Source: Artemia franciscana (taxonomy: Eukaryota; Arthropoda; Branchiopoda; Anostraca; Artemiidae). From it: a DNA stretch of 64,000 nucleotides. The stretch covers positions 22,946,281 to 23,010,280 of the forward strand of contig NC_088867.1 in NCBI RefSeq assembly GCF_032884065.1. The letters run 5' to 3'. This document shows, one piece after another, positions 56,140 to 64,000 of this stretch (position 1 is its first letter; every line of letters begins with the position of its first letter). A program made the translations under genes and the position numbers. The notes under the pieces were generated by a model that saw nothing but the letters and a program-made list of their open reading frames with translations, did not search any database and was not told where the DNA came from.

Positions 56140-56583
56140 CTACGAATTTTGGGGGCTTATATCGTTTCCCTGAGGTTCCCAGATGTCAGGTGTAGAACTT
56201 TCATTTGTTCTATTTTGGGTTCCTTGATTATTATTTGAGTTGGAGCTATTATATGGCTGTCGTCGGCTGATATAACTTCCTCTTGTATTTCTGTTCCAAC
56301 TATTACTGGGTTGATTTGTCCTTTCACGATACCCTCCGCGATATTGATACGTATTGCGTTGAAAATTCTGATTTTGAGTGGGGTAATTATTTCTTGTTAC
56401 AAAGGTGTTCCCTCGATTACCTCTAGGGGCGTACCCACTATAGTTTGTCCCCCTGGACAAACGATTACCCGTTCCCCTAATATTTGGGTGAAAACTATTG
56501 TTTTCGAAACAATTACTTGCGATATGTCCTAACCGGTTACAGGTGTAGCACCTTAGTGGTCCATTATTGGCTTGTGCCCCCAT
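56140..56583 (-). pseudogene. Ty3/Gypsy nucleocapsid part of gag
   Basis: 147 codons with one knuckle, CYTCNRLGHIASNC (CX2CX4HX4C), and a long Asn/Arg/Gly/Tyr-rich RNA-binding tail. It is in a different frame from the gag N-terminal part; the break lies in the T-run near 56677-56685. Confidence 0.8.
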
Positions 56584-56587
56584 TTGA

Positions 56588-57322
56588 TTATTGGGGGCAA
56601 AGCGTACTTGTCTTGGAGGTGTGGTGGTTCGAACTTGATTTCGAAATGGTTTTGGCGATGATTCTCTGGAAAAAAAATTGCGGAGAGGGATCTCTTGATT
56701 TTATAGTTGTTTTACTTTCTACCGCATCTATAGACAGTTTTTGATGCTGCAGGACTATGGAATCGATTTCCACGGCTGTCTCTATCTCCTGAACTGCCAG
56801 TTCTAAGTCGTCGATATTTTTGGAAATTAAGAGACGATATAGTTTTGGGTTGAGTCCCTGTTTAAATGCGTTTAGTATTATTTTTTTGTACAATTCTCCT
56901 TCACCTGGACCGTATCGCGCTTCTGTTGCGATTCTAATTTTATTTAAATATTCTCTTACGTTTTGGGTCTGTTTGAATGTTACTAACCCATGTTTTAGTT
57001 TGTTCAATGAACTAGTATCGATGAATCTCTTTTGAAAAGCCTGTTGCAATAACTTTATTGAGTTAATTGTCGAGGTGGCTTTTGTTCCTACGGTATTTTC
57101 AATTTGTTTTAAAAATGTCAAAGCCTGTCCTTTTAGTCTTAAGAGTAGCATGTTTTTTAATGTTTTTAAGTCAATTTTTGTCATTTCCACAAATTGTCCT
57201 AAATGGATGTTAAATTGATCGACATCCGTATCCCCTTCGTAATCAGGTAATGATTTGGCAATTTCTACCGAAGTTGCAATAATTTGTTGCGCTTTCAATA
57301 ATTCATCTTGTTCCTGAGCCAT
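56588..57322 (-). pseudogene. Ty3/Gypsy gag, capsid part
   Basis: 244 codons, Met at 57322. DYEGDTDVDQFNIHLGQFVE, LRLKGQALTFLKQIE, FQKRFIDTSSLNKLKHGLV, QTQNVREYLNKIRI and NAFKQGLNPKLYRLLI have the retrotransposon gag capsid pattern. The last roughly 30 codons are frameshifted relative to the nucleocapsid. Confidence 0.8.
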
Positions 57323-57330
57323 ATTTGTTA

Positions 57331-58640
57331 TTTTAGTTCAGTTTTTCTTTAAAGAATTGTTGAAGGTATTTAGTATATAAAAACTTGGTTTTATAAATAC
57401 TGTTGGTATTGCATTTTAACTACTAAGGATAATAATTATTTTTGGATCAGGTACACACAAAAAATACATAAGTAGAAATAAGATTATACTGCACTTAAAT
57501 AATGTAAAATTAAATGCACTTAAAATCAAAAAATAATTTGTGAATAATCATATTTGTCTAGGGTAGCAGGTAGTCATGTTGTCAGGCATATACAGTTCCT
57601 TTAGTGTCTTTATTGACGACCGCGCAAATGTTCCGGAGGGGTTTCTCATAAAGTTGTTGGATTGTAGTGTTTCTTATAAATTTAAGTTGGATTGTGACAT
57701 GGGAGCCTTATAGTTAAGGGATATAGATTGGGAGGGTTCTATTGACCAGTCTCTATAACCTTGGAAACGAAATCATTATCATGATGTTTAGGTCTGCCGA
57801 GATGGGCAGATTCCCTTGGGAACGATCCAGTAGACAATGGGAACTATACCTGGTACCTTGACTCAAAGACAAACACAATTATTGACAATAATTTTATTTT
57901 CTTACTTCATATACAACTTCAGGTAAAATGCCTCCAATGAAAGATAGCAGTATAATGTGCATCAAAGAGTGACTACAAAAAAACTGAATTGCACTCCTAA
58001 CTTTTGGTTCACCTTATATATCCCGAATCAACCCGGATTTCTAAATTAAGCACTGGGTAGACTGACCTCAGAAATGTTGCGACACAACGCTTTTTTTGAT
58101 TATACAACATATGGCCTAAACTCCTCGCAAAGATTAATATAACGAGGGTTTTCACCTTCAGTTTGTTGACCAGACCAGAAATAGAAATCTGGTTTCTAAT
58201 TGGCTTTATTCAAAAGTTTGAATCTAATTTTGGTAGGCAAAAAAGTATCATTTTTTGCTTGCAGTAAGATTTGTACCAAAGGTAAAAAGTATCATTTTTT
58301 GCTTGCTATAAAACTTGTGCCAAAAAAGCACAAATCCTATGAGATAATGAATTTACACTTTAAAATCTTTATATGTATAAGGGATTCTTATCTGGAAACC
58401 TTCTAAAGTGAACGAATGAGATATTTCGTTTTGAGTTCTGTGAGGGGGGGGGGGCTGCTGGTCCATATATCACAATCTTACATTGTAGAATATTTTTATA
58501 TTTTCTCAAAACACACCCAACTATGCTAACAAATATGCTTACTAATTTTAGAGAAATATGCCCTTTATACTGATTAATGATGGTATATTGTACAAACATT
58601 TGGCCTATTTAGCAAAACATAATTAAACAGGATTAACTCC
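57331..58640. other. No gene recognised (5' flank of the retrotransposon)
   Basis: Should hold the 5' LTR and primer site if they survive. I see no TG...CA pair matching the 51.6-51.9 kb side. A 10-base G-run lies at 58444-58453, and a repeated AAAAGTATCATTTTTTGCTT occurs at 58241-58262 and 58287-58308. Confidence 0.5.
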
Positions 58641-58653
58641 TATTCTTTTTAGG

Positions 58654-59631
58654 TACTTGGGTGAAGGTCATAGTTTGTGTTCCTTATCTACTGCTTTCCG
58701 GGTTGGAAAGTCTTCAGCATCAAGCATAATAAAAGACACTTTGTGTGCAATTGTTGAAGTCCTGGAAGCAAAATACCTGAAATTCCCGACCAAAGAAGAT
58801 TTTATCAAGATTAGTGAAGGTTTTTGGACTAGATGGAATTTTCCAAACTGTGTTGGATCAATTGATGGCAAACATATAGAGATCCAGGCACCATACAAAA
58901 GTGGATCAGAGTTCTATAATTATAAAAACTATTTCTTAGTGGTACTCTTCGCAGTATATCATGCACACTACCGTTTTATCTATGTTGACATTGGAAGCTA
59001 TGGAAGTTAGGGTGATGCTGGCATATATGCCTCTTCAACATTTGGAAAAGCACTGAATGAGAATAAGTTGGACTTACCTGAACCACAGCTCCTTCCTAAT
59101 ATGAACCCACAATCATTTAAGTTTCCATACATGTTGATAGGAGACGAAGCTTTTCCCCTAAATCTAAACATGGCACGTCCTTTTGGAGGTAAGAACCTGT
59201 CAGCTATGGAACAAACATACAACTATCGTTTGTCTAGAGCAAGGAGAGTAATAGAGGATGCTTTTGGAATTCTGAGTTCCAAGTGGAGAGTTTTTAGAGC
59301 CCCTATACTTTTGAAACCAACCACAGTAAGTACCTTGATCAAAGCTGCATGTTGCTTGCATAACTACCTCATAACAGATGACATTACAACCGGTGTCAGA
59401 TCATATGCCACAGCAACAGATGTGGACTCTAATGACCTAGAAAACGGATCTTGGAGGGAGGAACGGCCGTTGAGAAATATGAGGGACATTACTAACCGTA
59501 TCACTTCGAATAGAGCTAGTGAATTAGCTATTAAACAGCGTGAATATCTGGGGAAATACTTCTCTTCTGAGAAAGGACGTGTGCTCTGGCAAGAAGAGCA
59601 TATAAATAAGGGGTATTTTGATAGTGCTTGA
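58654..59631 (+). pseudogene. PIF/Harbinger (HARBI1-like) transposase, one in-frame stop
   Basis: Begins behind an acceptor, tattctttttag at 58653, then GEGHSLCSLSTAFRVGKSSA. The DDE_Tnp_4 nuclease is clear: CVGSIDGKHIEIQAP (first Asp), MLIGDEAFPL (second Asp) and RRVIEDAFGIL (third acidic residue). A single TAG at 59008-59010, after DIGSYGS, breaks an otherwise continuous frame that resumes with GDAGIYASS. The C-terminal part (REYLGKYFSSEKGRVLWQEE) is typical of the family. A 5' exon must lie upstream; I did not find it. No TIR or 3-bp target duplication seen. Confidence 0.85.
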
Positions 59632-62485
59632 CTGATTTTGCTTGTAGCAATACTGCATAATTTTACCCCATTGTGATGAATATTATCCAAAGATTAATGA
59701 TGATAACAGTGAAAAATATTGACAATGATCACAATTGGCATGAGTTATTAAAGTTACTACCACTTAGCAAACAGTTAACAAAGAAATCTCTTGAGTTTGT
59801 GTTTTTGTATTCTGTTTATTTTTATTTCTTTGTTATTTTAAATATGACAAGAAGCTCACAAAGTAGAAATAAAAATTAAACATCTGGAAAATGTTCCATT
59901 TCATGTTCATAAAAAATATCATTTTTTTTTTCAATTTCCACTTGTTTTCTCAATGGAAGCGCTCTTAATTTTGCAGAATTCCTAGCTAGAATTTCCTCTT
60001 TCCTGCAGAAAATTCTCCCATCATACATGTTTTTTCCTCAGAAATGCATTGATAAGCATCTTATCATTTTGATTATGGATGCAGTTGTTGGCTTGTTGCA
60101 AAATCACAAATTTCTGATGATGTAAACATTAACTCGCTTTTCTGAATTTACAACAAATTAGTGCAAACATAAATGCTGAATTTGGTGGTGTCCATTGTAA
60201 TCCTGAGTAACTTGCAATGTCAAAGATAGTAACATCTTTGTTTTGCTATACTTGACATCTAAAGTTTGTGTTTCCAAGATTTGTCAGGGGTAGTAGCTAC
60301 AGTAAATTCTTAAATGATTCATAAATGAGGATAGCTTCCCCCTCCTTAATAACTCATTTTTCACCCTGAAGATTTTTTAATATTTTATAAAATTTTCTTA
60401 GGGGCTGTTTTCACAAGGATTCAAGTTCAAATAAAATCCTTGTGAAACTAACAAAAGATGGATAAAATTCAGCTTTTGTTCAACTTAGAGATGGGCTTCA
60501 TAATGCAGCTAAACATGTGGCAAAAAACATAATCCATCTCAGTGATACCTTAACTCATATAGCAAATTTCAAGCAGAACTAACTTAGCCTACTATCAGTA
60601 CTAGCCTACTAAATTGCTGCCTTTCTGCATAAAAAATGTGCATTTTTATGTATAATGTATTGCTTTTAAAGTCATTAATTCCTGAGAAACCCCTTCCCCA
60701 GTTATGCCAGCTTTATGGGCAGTAAAGCCTTTATAAAATAATTCTTTGGGGGTCCTTACCAGTGGCTTTCCTTTCTACTGCAATTACCAATGGGTAAAAT
60801 ATATTGCAGTCATTAAAAATATTTTACCATTGAATTTGCCACAAAAGAAATTTCTAGCTTCAAGAAATTCAATCATGCCCCTGGAACAAGGGATCCTAAG
60901 GTAGGTCAAAGTCTTGAAAATGTGCTTCTAGTATAAGTAATTTGTATCTTTCTAAAAATGAAACAAAAACATTTGTGCAGAAAAGAAACAAGACAGATTA
61001 ATAAACGAAGAAATACCATTGATGCCCATGAAGTGTAAGATAGAAATGAACAAAACTTCAGTTATGCATCTGTTTTCTTTAAACAGACAGGAGGAATAAA
61101 CCTCCAAGCTTTGACAAATTCAATCTCACTTTTGGAACCAGGTATAAGACTAATTTCCAGGGAATGAAAACAGTAAATCTCTGGCTTTTCTATTGACACA
61201 GGCAGTGAAGGGAATAAAAACACATTTATTGTTCTTCCTATTTGTTGAACTTCTCTGTCTGGTCTACAAATTCTGTATTATATTTATTTGATAAAGAAAA
61301 AGGCGAAATGTCATAATCTAATTATAAAAATGGGCTACATATTTGCACATTAGGGGCAAATAATTATAATAATAACTATATTGATGCATAGCTTAGTTTT
61401 TAGATATGCATTGATGTATACAGTTTTTCTCAATTCCTATTTGGTAGCAATACATGAGGCTTTGAGTTTTACATAATTTTGCTCAATTGCATACTGGTAT
61501 TGACCCTACTTTCTAATATAGCAAGAAGTTCCTCCCCTAGAACTTAATTGTTTCATTTGATTACTTAAAAAAACAACTTTTTTGCATACTGACCAATGGT
61601 CAGCATTGCAAAGCAAGCGATTGCCTGATTTAATGCCTTCAACTAGGAGTGCAATATATGGCTGGAGCTTAATCATTTGATGCTTCCTAAGTTGTTCCTC
61701 TAAATTTCTCTAGATAGACTACCCATCATAGCTAAGTGTACTCTGGTTGAGCTTACAGTCATACCATTGATGCTTGTCCCAACCAAACTAAAAAGCAATG
61801 TGAGTGCAGTAATAAGATTCCTGCCTTTTATCTGCCTACTTGGTGAAATTTTCACTGAAAAATTTGTCATCATAAATTCAAAACTGGTTCTCTGTTTTGA
61901 CAAGCAATTGAAAAAGAGAAAAAAAAATGGTGAATAGATGTGATCTATAGAATAAATATCAAATAATAAAAGTTGCATTGTATGAATCAGAAGACAAACA
62001 ACTTTTGGTTAATATGTGAATAAAACCAAAATACTGAAAGAATATATAGGTTACACAAAAATACAATAAATGGCATTTTCAAAAATGGGTCCTTCTAGGT
62101 AGGTCAATAAACTAAAAGTTCACTATATACTTGTATATATTCACTGTATGCTTGTGTATTATTCAGAACACATTCAATAAGTTAAGTTAGGTACTTTAGT
62201 GAAACAAACTATGATGCAAAAATCCAGTTTCAAAGCCAAAAAAGAACTAAATTTAGTTTGCAATTCATAGTGATAGAAAATAGTGTCTGAACATGTATAT
62301 CCTGCCATCATTTAGAATCATACTTAGTAGAGTATATGTGGTGGGTGGCAGTAAAGGCAGAAGGAAGACCTCTTTTTAACACAATTCTTAACAACATTTC
62401 TGCATTCTGGGTACATAATTCTAAGTTGTAATTTTACAATTTTCCTAATAAAGTATTATATTTGCATCATATTTATCTGTTCCAG
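59632..62485. other. No gene recognised
   Basis: About 2.85 kb of AT-rich sequence. Open frames of 68-92 codons show no domain. It could be an intron between the HARBI1-like exon and the exon at 62486, but nothing proves this. Confidence 0.5.
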
Positions 62486-63450
62486 AAAGAAGAGCCTCTC
62501 ATCTGAACTCAGATATCAAAAGACTAGTTGTGACGCTTTGTGGACGGATCTTTACTCCATATTTCATGACCGAGATTGAAAATTTCTCACCGGAAATGTT
62601 GAACCTTGCTGGAAAATTTGCAGAAAAGCCCATAGTTTCAGAAAATGTGGAACGAGCTTTCCGTGAAAAAGCAACACTGAAATACAATGCCATTTTCTAT
62701 GTCAATGTGCGAAAACATTTTATTACGGGCATTCGCCATATTTCAAACAAATGTCCTCTGGAAAAGGATGGTTTTCTAGAGGCTTTACGCTTTTTGAGTC
62801 CGATCAACATAAAGGATTCAAGAAGCATTGCAGACATAGCGGCTGTGGCACGCAAAATTGCGATTGGAGCAAGCTCAGACGTCGCCCAGGCTGAGTGGCT
62901 GCTTTTGCGAACGGAAAATGGACCCCGTGAGGACATTACTCGGATCGATCATTTTTGGAGCCATTACTTTGGACTGGTGAATGAGCGTGAGGACAGCAAG
63001 TACCCGGAACTTACCAAGCTTATCAAAGCATTGCTGACGTTATCGCCTGGCAGCGCAGATGTTAGAGTATGGGTTCTCGCGTTCTGGTAGGATTATCGGT
63101 GAAGACCAGGCATTAATGTCTGAACGCGTTCTGGATGCGAGACTCATGGTATATGACATGTTGAGACTTTATGGAGGAAAACCAGAACGGTTTGTTATTA
63201 CAAAAGAACTGTTGAATCTTGCACGTTCTGCACGGTCTCGGTATCAACAATATCTGCATGAAAAGAAAAAAGAAGAGCTATCCGAGAAGGAGAAAGGAGC
63301 TTTTGAAGAGGACAACAAGTGAAAGTTGCAGGAGGTCCACGACAAAAAGAAAGAAATAGAAGACTTGGAAAGCGAAAAGAAAAACCTAGAGCATCAGAGA
63401 AAAGAGAACAGTAGCAGATACTCTACTTCTAGAAGTGACCGATAGAATGA
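62486..63450 (+). pseudogene. hAT-like transposase C-terminal region, one frameshift
   Basis: Behind an acceptor (atttatctgttccag, exon from 62486) a frame runs through SDIKRLVVTLCGRIFTPYFM and RKHFITGIRHISNKCPLEKD to LLTLSPGSADV. One extra T at about 63060-63065 (agatgttagag) shifts it. The next frame continues with EYGFSRSGRIIGEDQALMSE and LLNLARSARSRYQQYLHEKK and a Lys/Glu-rich tail. SxGSADVEYGFS is the hAT C-terminal dimerisation type with its catalytic Glu. The protein is not the same as the 33475-35853 transposase. GC is higher than in the neighbours, and the end at 63321 reads into a decayed Lys-rich tail. Confidence 0.72.
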
Positions 63451-63548
63451 AGAAGGCTGCCGGGTCCAAAAGTTCCATAGCCATTGCCCTAGCTGTTTTT
63501 TTGAACAAACGGTCCAAATACTTTTTTGATTACGTGGATATTACTTAC

Positions 63549-63795
63549 TCATTGCCACGTTCAAATTCCTTATAACTTCTGGAGGAAAACTACTTAAAGT
63601 ATAGTCCTCCCACAATGGCTTTTTCATCCCATCCGTTTCATTCGGTACATCCGTTTCAATTGGTCTCCACCACTTCATTATCAGAGGCACTATTTTATGA
63701 AAAATCGCAAACTTGAACAAATTGATTATTTTTTGTCCAAACATAATTGTGACCAATTGTTTCGTCAATTCGAATATGCAGCCTCCCGGAGCACA
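63549..63795 (-). CDS. Anoctamin (TMEM16) exon B, intact long version
   Basis: 247 nt, acceptor tttcatctttttag, donor GTAAGTAA, phase 0 to 1. It reads CAPGGCIFELTKQLVTIMFG, KIINLFKFAIFHKIVPLIMK, RPIETDVPNETDGMKKPLWE and DYTLSSFPPEVIRNLNVAM. It is 9 nt longer than the array copies and keeps the WExDYxL pattern found in other anoctamins, so it is probably the least changed version here. The calcium-binding Asn and Glu of helix 6, and the acidic pair before QF in helix 7, again appear absent by my alignment from memory. Confidence 0.83.
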
Positions 63796-64000
63796 CTAAA
63801 AAGATGAAAAATTAGACTTGAGAATTTCTAACCAATGGAGCAACAGGGACGAAGGGAACAAAGAGAGCCAAGGGCTTTGAAAACTCTTCAAGCTTCATTT
63901 TCTTGTTTTTAACTCATCTAATGGATAACTTATATACGGTGCTGATTGTAGAACCTGAATTTACAGGCATTGACTTTACAGTCAAAGGATAGAACCAAAA
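63796..64000. repeat. Exon B upstream intron, copy delta (cut by window end)
   Basis: Matches 45354-45560 closely (TTAGACTTGAGAATTTCTAA, GGGAACAAAGAGAGCC, GCTTCATTTTCTTG, GACTTTACAGTCAAAGGATA). The match runs to the window end, so the duplicated intron is longer than 200 bp. Confidence 0.8.

Larger units (their letters stand above)
51567..57330 (-). mobile_element. Ty3/Gypsy retrotransposon, internally deleted and frameshifted
   Basis: Order on the minus strand: gag (57322-56588), zinc knuckle (56583-56140), protease (56062-55637), RT-RNase H (55484-53736), integrase N-terminal remnant (53687-53388), integrase C-terminal part (about 53410-52439) and a further Ser-rich frame (52255-51929). 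The order PR-RT-RH-IN is that of Ty3/Gypsy. The integrase catalytic core is missing, and there are frameshifts in gag and RT. I could not find matching LTRs on the two sides, so the limits are approximate. Confidence 0.85.

Noticed and set aside
51567-58640. LTRs of the Ty3/Gypsy element
   Set aside because: I compared the 3' side (51.57-51.93 kb) with the 5' side (57.33-58.2 kb) by eye and found no matching terminal repeat, so none is annotated. A self-alignment would decide.

Overview
The window is eukaryotic genomic DNA: AT-rich, intron-bearing and dominated by mobile elements. Non-LTR retrotransposons with RNase H, tRNA-derived SINEs, hAT and PIF/Harbinger relatives, a Ty3/Gypsy element and exons with GT-AG borders all point to an invertebrate animal, most likely an arthropod. 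The repeats that carry AATACCTCGCTCTTTA stem-loops and C-runs remind me of brine shrimp (Artemia) sequence, but that is memory only and weak.

The main content is an anoctamin (TMEM16) gene, minus strand, whose exons have been copied many times. I call three consecutive exons A, B and C. Exon A (201 nt, ends YRQEE) carries the family signature FYVAFFKGKF. Exon B (238-247 nt, starts CAPGGC) follows in phase 0. Exon C carries VPLAPL...NVIDIRLEAK and joins exon B in phase 1. Splice sites and phases fit the family's known A-B-C order. Exon A sits in a tandem array of about 645-bp monomers (24.5-40.8 kb, 13 copies, 6 undamaged). Exon B occurs in four nearly identical copies inside a 3.87-kb tandem unit (1-17.4 kb), plus partial, broken and intact copies at 21.5, 22.5, 24.3, 45.2 and 63.7 kb. 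Exon C occurs once, at 43.3 kb.

Region by region: 1-17.4 kb is the 3.87-kb array, each unit holding the RNase H, RT and EN-RT linker of one I-clade-like LINE plus exon B. At 17.4-19.6 kb the last LINE copy continues into its endonuclease and gag, and the gag is split by a 314-bp SINE with a 27-bp target duplication. A (TA)n tract follows, then two related 1.8-kb repeats (19.9-24.4 kb) holding fragments of a second LINE and partial exon B. The exon A array (24.5-40.8 kb) is interrupted inside one exon copy by a complete 7,973-bp hAT transposon (15-bp TIR, 8-bp TSD, 792-aa transposase). From 40.8 to 47.1 kb lie decayed LINE pieces, exon C, a probable hAT MITE and another exon B copy. Two unassigned exon-like reading frames lie at 47.6-48.8 kb. 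An internally deleted Ty3/Gypsy element occupies about 51.9-57.3 kb. A HARBI1-like transposase with one stop lies at 58.65-59.63 kb, and a hAT-like C-terminal gene remnant at 62.5-63.4 kb. The window ends in an intact exon B with its upstream intron.

How it fits together: read along the minus strand, exon B (45.2 kb) then C (43.3 kb) looks like the end of one gene copy. Thirteen A copies followed by many B copies look like the middle of another. The LINE copies of the 3.87-kb array share the same disabling lesions, so that array grew by DNA duplication and not by retrotransposition. Whether the exon arrays are spliced into protein, or are satellites that happen to contain exons, cannot be settled from sequence alone.
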